This document shows positions 19,634 to 29,474 of a DNA stretch of 64,000 bases, in pieces (within the stretch, counting starts at the first letter, position 1; each line of letters starts with the position of its first letter). Source of the stretch: Symbiodinium natans (Eukaryota > Sar > Dinophyceae > Suessiales > Symbiodiniaceae). Below the pieces are notes generated by a model. That model had not been told where the DNA came from. It saw only the letters and a program-made list of their open reading frames with translations, and did no database searches. The translations under genes were made by a program, and so were the position numbers. Location: the NCBI GenBank assembly GCA_905221605.1, contig CAJNDS010002659.1:62001-126000 (forward strand), read 5' to 3'.

Positions 19634-19762
19634 GTTTAGGGTTTAGGGTTTAGGGTTTAGGGTTTAGGGTTTAGGGTTTAGGGTTTAGGGTTTAGGGTTT
19701 AGGGTTTAGGGTTTAGGGTTTAGGGTTTAGGGTTTAGTTTTCAGGGTTTAGGGTTTAGGGTG
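19629..19762. repeat. (TTTAGGG)n array
   Basis: About 18 units; its first GT is the donor of the exon at 19552. Confidence 0.97.
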
Positions 19763-20301
19763 CAGGGGCCGTTTTCCATATGCATGATGTTTACCGCTCC
19801 CCCCCCCCCGCCTCGGCCTGGCTCGGTGCTCGCAGGCTCTTCGGGTTTTAGGGCCCAATCGATTGTTTTGATTAAGGGGTGGAAGGAGGGACCCCAAGAA
19901 TGGGCCCTTAATCTTATCCCTCTATATAGCCCATATTTAACCCCTACATACATATATATATATATATATACAGATACAGTAAAAAGTCACTATTGACCTA
20001 AGAAGCCCCTAAATTACCCCTACATATTCCCTAAGGTCAGTCCCTTGTTTTGAGTGGGTCCGTACCTGGTAGGTGGGCAACACACTTTGCAGCGTGTGCA
20101 TACTTCCGCTCGCCGTTGAAAAGCCCGAAAGCTTAGCAAAATGTCAGGGGGGAGGGGGGGGCTTGGAACACGGTCTTCTGGGGGGAGGGAATAACTTATT
20201 GCCGAAACATGCCTCAACACTCGAACCCTGAAACCCTGAACCTGAAACCCTGAAACCCTGTGAGCCCTGAACCTTTCAAACCCTGAAGCCGAAAACTTAA
20301 G
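19763..20301. other. Intron interior
   Basis: Includes a TA run near 19950 and CCCTGAA variants near 20225-20275. No supported exon. Confidence 0.45.
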
Positions 20302-20347
20302 GATCAGCTGCAAGAGCGCTGTGAGGAGCTGGAGAAGCTGCTGCTGG
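20302..20347 (+). CDS. Coiled-coil coding exon
   Basis: Acceptor CTTAAG|, donor |GTAGCAG. It reads DQLQERCEELEKLLL. Confidence 0.7.
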
Positions 20348-20362
20348 GTAGCAGCAAAAAAA

Positions 20363-20515
20363 CTCAGTATAAGGGCTTAGATAAGCTGGGTAGCCTGGTG
20401 GTACACGTTTGGGCTCTAGGTTCCCTTACGAAAAACAGCCAGCCCATAAGAAGGGTAGCCTTAGTAGAACGTGGTTGCTGGGCTACCAAGTATAAGGACT
20501 CATACTGACAAGGGC
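20363..20515. mobile_element. Hairpin element family E, copy E1
   Basis: Arms AGTATAAGGGCTTAG with GGGTAGCC, and GGGCTACCAAGTATAAGGAC. A related partial copy is at 57240-57345 (GGTTACTAGGCTACGAAGT). Confidence 0.55.
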
Positions 20516-20810
20516 CCAAAACCCTAAACCCTAAACCCTAAGCCCGGTTTGGGTTCAGGGCTGAGGGTTGGGCCTAAAGACGCCGTGGGATCGGAGTCTT
20601 TTCAGAGGCGTTTGGCCCTGAGGCGTTTTAACCCTGATCTCTTTTAGGGTTGGTTTATATAGGGTTTTGGGTATAGGGTTTAGGGTTTAGGGTACCCCTA
20701 AGCCCCAAACCCTAAACTCCCAAACTCCTAAACCCCGAAACCCGAAACCCGAAACCCTAAACCCTAAACCCTAAACCCCGGTAAGAAGGCTCCGTGCGCA
20801 TTGCTCCCAG

Positions 20811-20840
20811 CTCTCGACGCTCTCGGCCCAGCAGATGGAG
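20811..20840 (+). CDS. Short coding exon
   Basis: Acceptor GCTCCCAG|, donor |GTGCCGG, 10 codons: LSTLSAQQME. TTTAGGG array follows. Confidence 0.55.
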
Positions 20841-20866
20841 GTGCCGGGCCTCCAAACATTCTATTG

Positions 20867-21050
20867 GGTTTAGGGTTTAGGGTTTAGGGTTTAGGGTTTA
20901 GGGTTTAGGGTTTAGGGTTTAGGGTTTAGGGTTTAGGGTTTAGGGTTTAGGGTTTAGGGTTTAGTAGGGTTTAGTAGGGTTTAGGGTTTAGGGTTTATTT
21001 AGGGTTTAGGGTTTAGGGTTTTGGGTTTTGGGTTTCGGGTTTAGGGTTTT
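20867..21050. repeat. (TTTAGGG)n array
   Basis: About 24 units with TTTAGTAGGG and TTTTGGG variants toward the right. Confidence 0.96.
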
Positions 21051-21170
21051 GGGGGGTTTCCGCAAATAGGGGTACCCCGATTTGGGGGGTTCCTAAAATA
21101 GTGGACTGTACTATTTTGGGGGTACAGTATATTCAGGGTATTCCTGTTGTGGGAAATGCCCATTTCAGGG
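21050..21170. mobile_element. Hairpin element family B, copy B1
   Basis: GGTTTCCGCAAATAGGGGTA at the left and GGGAAATGCCCATTTCAG at the right, with internal TAGTGGACTGTACTA hairpin. Other copies at 23815, 25195, 33826, 36243, 36866, 43987, 45410 and 53064. Confidence 0.65.
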
Positions 21171-21289
21171 GTTTAGGGTTAGTCCGGTATTTCGGCAGAT
21201 CATTTGGGGACAAAGAATGAAGGGTTTTGAGAGGTGACTTGGGTGCCCCTTGCCATTTCATGCAGAGGCAGAGGCAGTGTTTTGTATAC

Positions 21290-21439
21290 CCAGCCAGTTA
21301 GTTTCCATGTGAGCTCAGATATTTCAAAGTGATGACAGTTGCGCATTGCGTGAGCACAGACGTCCAAAAGCGATGGGAGCTTCGACAATCGCATCGTTGA
21401 GCCAAAACAAGCACGCCATTGGATTTTGCAGTTCCCCAT
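21290..21439 (-). CDS. Possible first exon with spliced-leader relic
   Basis: 50 codons from ATG to donor |GTATAC: MGNCKIQWRACFGSTMRLSK, later HHFEISELTWKLTGW. Bases 21397-21407 read TTTTGGCTCAA on this strand, identical to the 3' part of the dinoflagellate spliced leader, and an in-frame ATG follows two bases later. So the true start may be Met16. Confidence 0.45.
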
Positions 21440-21700
21440 TAACTTGCCTAAGCCCTGAGCCTCAAAGCCTAACCCTAACCCGAAAAGCCCGAGACCCTAC
21501 TTGCTTGCTGAAGCCCTAACCCTTAAAATCCGAGAACCCCACAGACCTTAAAGCCTAAAAGTCCTAAATCCGAAAAACCCTAAATCATAAAATCCCAAAA
21601 CGGCAAGACCCCAAAGAACCGCAAAGAACCCTTAAGAACCGTAAGGACCCTAAACAAAAACCCTGAACCCTAAACACCCTAAACCATACAACGCTCTAAG
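21440..21700. other. Degenerate repeat interval
   Basis: CCCTAA-, CCGAAA- and AACCGCAAAG-like degenerate units (21440-21690). No gene seen. Confidence 0.5.
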
Positions 21701-21842
21701 ATGTGGTTTCCTTTCTCTGAGCTTCCTGCGCGCGCTTGTTTATCTTGTGGCGATGCAGTTGCAAGCCATGAAACTCTAACGGCGCATTTTCGGGAAATCG
21801 CTTGTCGACTGGACTCGGACGTTAAGGATTCCGAGCTGCAAA
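21701..21842 (+). CDS. C2HC-type zinc-finger coding exon
   Basis: Open from ATG 21701 (MWFPFSELPARACLSCGDAV) through ETLTAHFREIACRLDSD. Cys-x2-Cys-x12-His-x5-Cys fits a C2H2/C2HC finger. GC donor |GCTTTAGG, or a TAG at 21860. It may be a first exon (ATG after CTAAG) or internal with acceptor TCTGAG|. Confidence 0.6.
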
Positions 21843-22117
21843 GCTTTAGGGAAAATTTTTAGGGCGTCAATGCCTGGCTTCAGTGCCTATGACAGGCCAG
21901 TTTTCTTGAGGGGGGGGGTGGGGGTGGGGGGGGGGGGGGGGGGGTGTTTTTTGGTTCAACTTAAACCTTAACAACCTTAAACCCTGTTGTGTTTTTTTGC
22001 AGCCAAATTCTGGGGTCGCCAAATTGGATTTTGCTAGAAACCTTCCTAAAAACATCCTACAATCATCCTCTTTTCTTGAAACATCCTCTGGCTTAAAATT
22101 GAGGAGGTAGAGGATAC

Positions 22118-22395
22118 TTTCCGGAATTTTGACATAGGATGACTTCAGGATGATCTGGAGGATAGTTTGGAGCAGGATGTTCAGGAAGATTAAGACGCCG
22201 GAATTTTGACATAAGATAATTTTAGGATGATGTAGAGATAAATTTGAGGATAGTTTTTGGAAGATTGGGAAGCCAGAAGTTTCACATAGGACATTTTAGG
22301 ATGGAGATAATTTGGAGGATGATTTTGAGGAAGATTGGGAAGCCGGAGCGTGGAGGGAGGATGATTTCAGGAAGAACCCGAATGATGATTCTAGG
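22118..22395. repeat. Minisatellite, about 75-bp unit
   Basis: Three and a half degenerate copies beginning near CCGGAATTTTGACATAGGAT, each with GAGGATAGTTT and GGAAGATTGGGAAG. A 73-codon plus frame overlaps and is considered incidental. Confidence 0.7.
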
Positions 22396-22598
22396 AAGAC
22401 GTTTAGCGAGAAAACAGCTTTACCGAAGCCCAATGTTTGTCTCCAAAAAGAACTCGCAACCCTAAACCCTAAACCCTACACCGCAAACCCGAAACCCGAA
22501 ATCTTAAGCCCCAAGCCCAAAACCCTAAACCCCAAACCCTAAACCCTCAACTGCAGGACTTTGGGTTTGAGCTCTCTGTCCTGGGAATTCCCTGTCAG

Positions 22599-22664
22599 GA
22601 AGCGGCCCAAGATCTGTCGCAGCAAGCCCAAAGCCTCGGCTGCTCCCCACGCAGTGTGGAGAAG
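22599..22664 (+). CDS. Coding exon of 66 nt
   Basis: Acceptor CTGTCAG|, GC donor |GCACGG, 22 codons: EAAQDLSQQAQSLGCSPRSV then EK. Confidence 0.7.
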
Positions 22665-23045
22665 GCACGGAATAGAAGCCCCCGAATCGGGTTTAGGGTT
22701 GAGGGTTTAGGGTTTATAGGGTTTAGCCGTTGAAGGTTTCTGGTTTAGGGTTTCACCAGACAAATTCTCCTAAATTCCCCCAATGGCTTGGGGTATCTTT
22801 GGGTATTAGGAAAGCAAAAACTCAGGACTCCAGGGCTTTGGGCCAGACTCGCCGGAGGATCCAGAGGAAAATTTGGGGAATTTGCAGGAAACCCCTCCTG
22901 AAGCCTCTAAGATTCGGCATCGTGAACAGTGGGGGTGTGTGTGGTAGGACATGGTCCTGGGGCAGAAGGCTTGAAACCGGCTCCCAAAATTTCCGCCAGA
23001 CCCTGAACCTCAAGCCCGAGCACTTCCTACCCCTCGGGCCTGTAG

Positions 23046-23108
23046 GTACGCGTCTGCCAGTGCGGCAACGTGCTGATGCAAGACGCGCAGTTCTGCCGAA
23101 AGTGCGGG
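23046..23108 (+). CDS. Zinc-ribbon coding exon
   Basis: Acceptor CCTGTAG|, consensus donor |GTGAGA, 21 codons: VRVCQCGNVLMQDAQFCRKC then G. The CxCG(x9)CxxC pattern is a compact zinc ribbon of a kind I associate with dinoflagellate proteins. Confidence 0.75.
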
Positions 23109-23531
23109 GTGAGATGGGAAGGAGGCCTGGAGAAGCAGAGCTGTGGGGGGAATTGGGGGGGGGAGTCAAAAATTCTCCTCAGAATAGGGAGCATCTGACA
23201 AAGTGCAGATATCTGGTTAGTGTGGTCCCATCATAGACGGGCTACCGAGTAGAAGTAGGGGCGAGTGGCACCCGGGTGCTTCAGGCGGAGGCTGCGCCGA
23301 ACTTGGCACTGCAAAGGGGAACGGCTTGTGATGTGAGGATTTTGCAACTGCAAAGAACAAGTCGAACAGAACCATACGCCGGGAACCACAGTGCCGTCGT
23401 AAAGGGAGAGAATCAGGATCCGCCATTCAGGGAATCTGTACTTGAGCGCCCTGGTGCCCGAGGAAGAATTGAAGAGGCAAGCAAAAACGGTCCCTGGCAG
23501 CACCTGTCCTTGCATCCGAACCGGCAAACCA

Positions 23532-23639
23532 GCAAGAATGGACAATCGCAAATATGCTACTCGCAGGAAGAAGTTGGTGCAAGCACGGCACTCACGCTTG
23601 TCCCAGGGCCTACAAGAGGCATTCCACTGTCCTGTTAAT
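23532..23639 (+). CDS. Basic coding exon
   Basis: Acceptor AACCAG|, consensus donor |GTAAGA. It reads RMDNRKYATRRKKLVQARHS then RLSQGLQEAFHCPVN. ATG at 23538 could be a start. The frame is open further upstream. Confidence 0.65.
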
Positions 23640-23736
23640 GTAAGATCTTGCTGACTGGCTTTGTTTTTGTTTTTGTTAAACGATCACATGGGGGTTGTAA
23701 AGCCCACGTCCTTGGGTTTCTGGGATATCTCGGCAG

Positions 23737-23814
23737 GAACGCCGCCCGCCTCTCCAAGCTCTCAGGCCGCGGCGGTTCAGAGCCTCTGCCGCCAAAGCTC
23801 AGAAGTGGTGCTGG
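23737..23814 (+). CDS. Ser/Pro/Ala-rich coding exon
   Basis: Acceptor TCGGCAG|, donor |GTATTTC, which is the left end of element B2. Best frame TPPASPSSQAAAVQSLCRQS then SEVVL; all three frames are open. Confidence 0.5.
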
Positions 23815-23918
23815 GTATTTCTCAGAATAGGGGTACCCCCTTTATATTCCAAATAGAGTGGAATCCTCTGAAAGGGACCCGTTAAAGAAGGTTCCCCTAT
23901 TTTCGGAACCCCCGGTAG
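23815..23918. mobile_element. Hairpin element family B, copy B2
   Basis: Starts at the donor (GTATTTCTCAGAATAGGGGT) and ends CCCCTATTTTCGGAACCCCC. Confidence 0.65.
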
Positions 23919-24369
23919 CGGGTAGGGATGGTCCAGGGTTGAGGGTATGGGGTTTGGGGCTTGAAGGCCTTTAGGTGCTAAGGATTGTTAGGGCCCCAAG
24001 CAGCAACACCAGGCAGGTGCTGGGTTTTGCCACCATGCGGAACCTGGACGCTTTTAGATGAGCCGCACACGACACATTGCAAGCCCTCAGAGTGAAGTCC
24101 CTATGAAGGCCCGCAGCATGACTCAGAGTTCGTGAATCAAAGGCTGCAATCCGGGGCACTGATTTCAAAAAAACTCTGCTGACACCTCATGAGATGAAGA
24201 ATCTGTCATACCCAAAATCATTGTAGGATGCGCCCCGTGTCCTTTCGCGGGGGATTCGCGGGAGGGTAGGGGCGGGGGGGGGGGGGGGGGGGGGGAGAAT
24301 TGCAGGAACACTGTGCAAGGCTTCAGCTAACTGCCTTCAACAACGCAAGCTGTCACCTCCCCCCCAAAT

Positions 24370-24660
24370 AAACCCTAAACCCTAAACCCTGTAATGCCTC
24401 CCCCCAATTCCTTCCGCCTAAACCCTAAACCCTAAAACCCTAACCCTACCCTAAACCCTAAACCCTACCCTAAACCCTAAACCCTAAACCCTAAACCATA
24501 ACCCCTAAACCCTAAACCCTCAACCCTAAACCCTAAACCCTAAACCCTAAACCCTAAACCCTAAACCCTAAACCCTAAACCCTAAACCCTAAACCCTAAA
24601 CCCTAAACCCTAAGCTAAACCCTGAACCCTGTAAACCCTGTAAACCCCAAACCTATAAAT
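24370..24660. repeat. (CCCTAAA)n array
   Basis: About 40 units, degenerate at both ends, upstream of the exon at 24681. Confidence 0.95.
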
Positions 24661-24680
24661 CCGAAAGCCCCTTCTCCCAG

Positions 24681-24755
24681 GATCTCGAACCTGAATTCGC
24701 AGATTCGCGACGTGGAGCAGGCCTCCAGGGAAGTGTTTCGCCGAGCTGACGCGCG
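24681..24755 (+). CDS. Coiled-coil coding exon
   Basis: Acceptor TCTCCCAG|, donor |GTTTGAG. It reads ISNLNSQIRDVEQASREVFR then RADA; the frame remains open to 24785. Confidence 0.7.
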
Positions 24756-25003
24756 GTTTGAGTTCTGGGGCTTCGGCTTCGGCGTAGGATTCAGGGTTTA
24801 GGGTTTAGGGTTAGGGTCTAGGGTTTAGGGGTTTAGGGTTTAGGGCTAGGGTTTAGGCTTCATGCACCAGGGGGGGTGTTTAGTATTAGGGGGCAGGGGC
24901 GGGGGGGGGGGGGGGTTGATCTTAGGAGGGACCGGACTACATGGTATGCGGCCTGTATGTGGCCGCGCGTTACACTGCATGTTGTGGGTCCAACACTCGC
25001 GTT

Positions 25004-25090
25004 TTAAACCCTAAACCCTAAACCCTAAACCCTAAACCCTAAACCCTAAACCCTAAACCCTAAACCCTAAACCCTAAACCCTAAACCCTA
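25004..25090. repeat. (CCCTAAA)n array
   Basis: About 12 units upstream of the exon at 25160. Confidence 0.95.
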
Positions 25091-25159
25091 TATTCTGGGG
25101 ACAGCCGATCTTTGCGTTTACTTTGGCGACCCACATCAGGACAAAAGATCTTTTTGCAG

Positions 25160-25194
25160 GGAAGAGTCGTGCGAAAAGACCTCGACATGAGGAT
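25160..25194 (+). CDS. Short basic coding exon
   Basis: Acceptor CTTTTTGCAG|, donor |GTCCGAAATTC, the left TIR of B3. It reads GRVVRKDLDMR (33+2) and joins in phase to the exon at 25354. Confidence 0.6.
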
Positions 25195-25353
25195 GTCCGA
25201 AATTCGGGGTGCCCTTTTTTTTTTTTTTTTTTTTTTTGGGGGGGGGGGGGGGGGTTGTTGTTCCGTTAAGGGGATTCTAGGGTTTAGGGTTTAGGGTTAT
25301 TCTATTTGGGGTTTAAAAGGGGTGCCCCGAACTTCGGAACCCCCCCACATCAG
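25195..25353. mobile_element. Intron identical with family B element B3
   Basis: Starts GTCCGAAATTCGGGGTGCCC and ends with its inverse GGGGTGCCCCGAACTTCGGA plus ACCCCCCCACATCAG. The interior has a T run, a G run and three TTTAGGG units. Flanking exons join in phase. Confidence 0.75.
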
Positions 25354-25480
25354 TATGTCGACTTCTCTGCGCAGAACCCGAACCCTTGAGCCGGGTCTCG
25401 CGTGTGTGCGCTGCCGGAAGCCACCGGCACCCCGGTTTCGGCCCCTGAGTCGCCGTGACCCCTGCTTCTGCGTTTACATG
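25354..25480 (+). CDS. Cys-rich coding exon
   Basis: Acceptor CACATCAG| from B3, donor |GTAAAAG, 127 nt (1+126). It reads MSTSLRRTRTLEPGLACVRC, then RKPPAPRFRPLSRRDPCFC. CxxC and CxC pairs suggest metal binding; family unknown. A start at 25375 keeps the frame. Confidence 0.7.
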
Positions 25481-25859
25481 GTAAAAGGCAAAGCGGCCAC
25501 CACCTTCTCCCCCCCAAAAAAGGAGATAATAATCCCTATACTACGCTTGCAAAGAAGAACATTTTGTTTAGTTTTTTTTTTATCTCTCTCTTTTTTATTT
25601 TTATTTTTTTTTGCGAGGGGTTCTTAAGCAATGAATAGTAGCTCCGTGATGACCTTTTGAGTTGGCGCTTACGTGGGGCAAGGCAATCTGCTGTGGCTTT
25701 GGTCGAATGTGTGTTCTGTCGAGGGACTTGTGGCATAAATGGCATACATTAAGGAGCTTCAGAATACACCAGGTTGAGGCTTAGGTCTTGGTTGAGGGGG
25801 GTTGTGTCAGGTGGAGGGCTTCAGGGCCTCAGGGCCTGTAGTACGTAGAGTTTTCGGGG

Positions 25860-26048
25860 TTTAGCCCTAAGCCCTAGCCCTAACCTAAACCCTAAACCCT
25901 AAACCCTAAACCCTAAACCCTAAACCCTAAACGCTAAACGCTAAACCCTAAACCCTAAACCCTAAACCCTAAACCCTAAACCCTAAACCCTAAACCCTAA
26001 ACCCTAAACCCTAAACCCTAAACCCTAAACCCTAAACCCTAAACCCTA
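25860..26048. repeat. (CCCTAAA)n array
   Basis: About 26 units; its last unit CCCTAGA provides the acceptor of the exon at 26050. Confidence 0.96.
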
Positions 26049-26049
26049 G

Positions 26050-26163
26050 ACCTACGGTTCTGGGGGATCTGAGCCTTCTTGCCCGCGAGGCGCTTTGCGA
26101 AGCCACCCGTGAGATGGGCGAAGGCCGCGAGGCCTTGAATGCCAAAACCCAGGGAACTTGGGG
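26050..26163 (+). CDS. Helical coding exon of 114 nt
   Basis: Acceptor ACCCTAG| within the array and donor GG|GTTTAGGG within the next array. It reads PTVLGDLSLLAREALCEATR then EMGEGREALNAKTQGTW. Both splice sites are telomere-repeat sequence. Confidence 0.75.
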
Positions 26164-26733
26164 GTTTAGGGTTTAGGGTTTAGGGTTTAGGGTTCAGGGT
26201 TCAGGGTTCAGGGTTCAGGGTTTAGGTTTCGGGGTTAGGGTTTAGGGTCTTAGGCTTGGACAGACAAATCCGTGGGCTTCATTCCGGGAGCCTCACACCC
26301 CTATAAGACCTAAACCCGCCACCCCACTCACATGTTTAAAGCTCCTTGTCCAATGAAGTGTAACAAAAGCTTGTTGAGAAACAGGCGCGCACAAGCAATC
26401 ACTGTGATGAGTGTCGGCGAAAACCATTTTCACACTGCCGCGTGCAAGATCGCGCAAGCTTCTCGCACGCACGGCGCGAATCAATTTCGGACAGCCCCCC
26501 CACTTGACTTCCCTTGGTCTAGATGCGTTCTCTCACTCCTCATAATGACGACAACATACGACGTCTTCCTCGATTCCCAAGATTGATGGCCACCTTTAGG
26601 ATTCTCGGTGCTCACTCCCTCCATCCCTTATTGCGGTCGTGAGATCTTCTAGTTGACTAGGAAGTGAAGGTGTAAAGTCAACTAGAGACTGCGAAGCAAA
26701 GACTGCCCATGGGGGGCCTGATAAGAACCCCAG
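26164..26733. other. Intron
   Basis: TTTAGGG-type array to 26260 with a TTCAGGG block, then unique sequence. An 84-codon plus frame (26332-26586) is not supported by composition or splice sites. Confidence 0.45.
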
Positions 26734-26773
26734 CTGTGCTGCAGAGGCTCACGCAGGCCTTTGCGCGTAGGGG
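26734..26773 (+). CDS. Short coding exon
   Basis: Acceptor ACCCCAG|, donor GG|GTTTAGGG. It reads VLQRLTQAFARR (2+36+2). Confidence 0.6.
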
Positions 26774-27011
26774 GTTTAGGGTTTAGGGTTTAGGGTTTAG
26801 GGTTTAGGGTTTAGGGTTTAGGGTGTGAATATCTGAAGCCTCCGAGCCCTGAGACGCTGTAAGTGGGTGATCTGCGGGGCAAAAGCACGCTTCCGTTTGG
26901 CACACCCTGTAAGGTTAGCCCCAAAAAATCCTAAACCCGCCATAAACCCTGAACCCTCCCTATACACCCTATCGACCCCCAACTCCCCCCCAACTCCCCC
27001 CCCCCCCCCCC

Positions 27012-27100
27012 TCCCTAAACCCTAAACCCTAAACCCTAAACCCTAAACCCTAAACCCTAAACCCTAAACCCTAAACCCTAAACCCTAAACCCTAAACTCC
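27012..27100. repeat. (CCCTAAA)n array
   Basis: About 12 units preceded by a C run, upstream of the exon at 27114. Confidence 0.95.
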
Positions 27101-27113
27101 CCACTTCGTGGAG

Positions 27114-27170
27114 GCCTTCCGCACGGAGAGCTTTAGCCTCAGAGCACTCCAGGGAGTTCTCGGACTCGAG
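27114..27170 (+). CDS. Coding exon of 57 nt
   Basis: Acceptor CGTGGAG|, donor |GTGTCTC, 19 codons: AFRTESFSLRALQGVLGLE. HFVE precedes in frame. Confidence 0.65.
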
Positions 27171-27478
27171 GTGTCTCAGGGGTGTGGGCGTTATTCAGCG
27201 GGCCTTTGTGGCCGCAGATGTCGGTTAGGGTTTAGGTTTTAGGATTCCCGGGTTTAGGGATTAGGGTTTGGGATTTAGGGATTAGGGTTTAGAGTCACTC
27301 AAAACCAAGGGGTTCTAGTTTCCGGAAGTAATCCCACATCATCCGGCAAATCCCTAAATTGTTACGCTTCGACCCCAGCCCAATATGAAGCCACAAGCCC
27401 GAAACGCTAAGCCCTAAGCCGTAAACCCTCCAACCCAATGAAACCACAATCGCCCAAGGTGTGGCCGGGATCTCGCAG

Positions 27479-27517
27479 AGCATCTCCCACATACTGCGGC
27501 CGGTGACCGTCGAGGCG
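27479..27517 (+). CDS. Short coding exon
   Basis: Acceptor TCTCGCAG|, donor |GTATTATG, 13 codons: SISHILRPVTVEA. Confidence 0.55.
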
Positions 27518-27675
27518 GTATTATGCTCAAGCTGTTGGTTTTCAGGGTTTGGGGTTTGGGGTTTGGGGTTTAGGGTTTAGGGTTTGGGGAATCAGTGCAG
27601 TAGGGCTTAGGGGTCGAGATGTACAGTAGTTTGCCGGGTAAAGAGGCACCAGAGTCCCCCTATCCTTGATGGCAG

Positions 27676-27758
27676 GACCTCCCGGTTGAGCCGGAGGTCC
27701 AGAAGCAGCAGATGGAAACGGCCCGGCTCAGGCGGGATCTGCTCTCCACTGGGAGATT
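27676..27758 (+). CDS. Coiled-coil coding exon, 3' end uncertain
   Basis: Acceptor GATGGCAG|. It reads DLPVEPEVQKQQMETARLRR then DLLSTGR; open to a TGA at 27799. A GC donor near 27758 is a guess. Confidence 0.6.
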
Positions 27759-27894
27759 GCTCCAGAATGGGAGAACCTCTGAACCACCAAAGCCCCCTTG
27801 ACCTCAAAGACGCCCAGGGCCTTGGGCCTTAGGTCTAGCGCCTAGGGCGCTTGAGAGCATGGGCATGTGGACTCAACGAAATCCTTCTTTTCAG

Positions 27895-27937
27895 CTGCTC
27901 GCAGAGAGGTTCAGGGTCCACACGAACGACGAAGGAA
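27895..27937 (+). CDS. Coding exon
   Basis: Strong acceptor TTCTTTTCAG|; reads LLAERFRVHTNDEG. Possible GC donor at 27938 or GT at 27947. Confidence 0.55.
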
Positions 27938-28092
27938 GCCCAATTTGTTCCAACAGCAAACCCTGAACCCCAAAATCGTAAACCCTCAACCCTAAATCCT
28001 AAACCCTCAACCCTAAATCCTAAACTCTAAGCCCTAAACCCTAAACCCTAAATCCTACATCCGTAACCCTGACTTGATGGTTGCGTGACCAG

Positions 28093-28203
28093 CGGGCGGC
28101 TAAGCGTCGGATGAACACCCTAACCCTGCTGCAGCAAAGTCACTCAAAGGGCTCAGAACTGGCCCCTAGGCAAGACACACAAAAACGCTTCCAGGGGATG
28201 TGG
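28093..28203 (+). CDS. Basic coding exon
   Basis: Acceptor GACCAG|, donor |GTTTGAG. 37 codons: RAAKRRMNTLTLLQQSHSKG then SELAPRQDTQKRFQGMW. It may end earlier. Confidence 0.5.
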
Positions 28204-28337
28204 GTTTGAGGTCTTCCCTGGACCACCTACCCATCATAACTGCAGAACTGCCTACATCCAGCTTTGAAAGCGTCCCGGAGATCGATGGATGTGTTTGAAA
28301 GGCTTGCAGAAGCGATGGTCCAAGATTCGGAGTTCGG

Positions 28338-28470
28338 GGCCCTAAACCCTAAACCCTAAACCCTAAACCCTATACCCTATACCCTACACCCTAAACCTTA
28401 AACCCTAAACCCTAAACCCTAAACCCTAAACCCTAAACCCTAAACCCTAAACCCTAAACCCTAAACCCCA
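28338..28470. repeat. (CCCTAAA)n array
   Basis: About 18 units with CCCTATA variants; the last CCCCAG is the acceptor of the next exon. Confidence 0.95.
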
Positions 28471-28471
28471 G

Positions 28472-28555
28472 AGAGGAAAGAGCTGGACGGCCTAAAGCAG
28501 AGCAAGCTTCTCGCCGAAGCGCGGCTCCTCTCACAGCGCTGCGAGGACCCCCGGA
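28472..28555 (+). CDS. Coiled-coil coding exon
   Basis: Acceptor CCCCAG|, GC donor |GCTAGCG. It reads RKELDGLKQSKLLAEARLLS then QRCEDPR. Confidence 0.7.
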
Positions 28556-28561
28556 GCTAGC

Positions 28562-28705
28562 GGTTAGGGTTTAGGGTTTAGGGTTTAGGGTTTAGGGTTT
28601 AGGGTTTAGGGTTTAGGGTGTAGGGTTTAGGGTTTAGGGTTTAGGGTTTAGGGTTTAGGGTGTAGGGTTTAGGGTGTAGGGTTTAGGGTGCAGGGTTTAG
28701 GGGTT
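28562..28705. repeat. (TTTAGGG)n array
   Basis: About 20 units with interspersed GTGTAGGG. Confidence 0.96.
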
Positions 28706-28752
28706 CTTTGGGGGTTATTTGGGGGCTACTTTGGTATACAAGGGCTTTGCAA

Positions 28753-29030
28753 GGTACATTTAAGGGTTATGTAGGGAATAAGATCAAGGGTCCCTTCTTC
28801 TAGGGGTAAGGGCAGTTCCTATTCTGTTTAGTGGGTGGGTGGGCTGCTAGGCGTTTGGATGTGGCTTCGGGGGGACTCGGCTGAAGTGGCGTCCAGTCGG
28901 CGTTTAGATGTGCAGAGTTCTTTAATTGAAATAAGCCTTATAAGGGTTATGTAGGGAATAAGACCAAGGGTCCCTTCTAGGGGTAAGGGCAGTTTAGAGC
29001 TTTTAATTGAAATCAGCCTTAGAAGCTCTC
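28753..29030. repeat. Direct duplication, about 180-bp spacing
   Basis: TAAGGGTTATGTAGGGAATA and AAGGGTCCCTTCT with GGGGTAAGGGCAGTT occur near 28762 and 28941. TTTAATTGAAAT with AGCCTTA occurs near 28921 and 29004. An inverted relative (CCCCTACATATTCCC) is near 20015. Confidence 0.65.
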
Positions 29031-29109
29031 CTCATTCGATTGTCAGGGGTTGGCTTTCCGAAACCGAACCCCTAGTCTTAGGCTGGACCATCAGAGGGCC
29101 GATCCAAAC

Positions 29110-29217
29110 CTTGGGGTGACCAAATGAACCCTAAAAATGGGATCATACACCCTGTGCTACTATAATCCTTATTCGGGTATATGAGCCATAGACCTTTTAG
29201 GGTTCATTTGGAACTTG
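29110..29217. mobile_element. Hairpin element family A, copy A3
   Basis: CCAAATGAACCCTAAAAATG at the left and CCTTTTAGGGTTCATTTGG at the right, interior ATAATCCTTATTCGGGTATA. Confidence 0.7.
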
Positions 29218-29339
29218 ACTGCTGCCTCTGCAGCGTTTGATCTTGGGATTTCTTCCTACCTCTTCTCTGCAAGCCGTGATCAAGAAGCTGCAGAGGCGCC
29301 CAAGAGATCAAGAGCCAGTGCCAGTACTGTGTCGTGTAG

Positions 29340-29474
29340 AAAGGGAAGATGCGGAAGCCCCAGAAGAAGCAGCGTACCCCCAAATCCAAGAAGACCCCGG
29401 AAAATACTCCTACAGCGTTGGACTTAAGCAACCCTGGATGTAGTTCAGATGTCGGGTCATCAGCCCTAGAGAAC
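29340..29474 (+). CDS. Lys/Pro-rich coding exon
   Basis: Acceptor CGTGTAG|, donor |GTAGACC, 45 codons: KGKMRKPQKKQRTPKSKKTP then ENTPTALDLSNPGCSSDVGS. The basic start resembles a nuclear localisation signal. A second frame from 29277 (VIKKLQRRPRDQEPVPVL) is also open. Confidence 0.45.
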
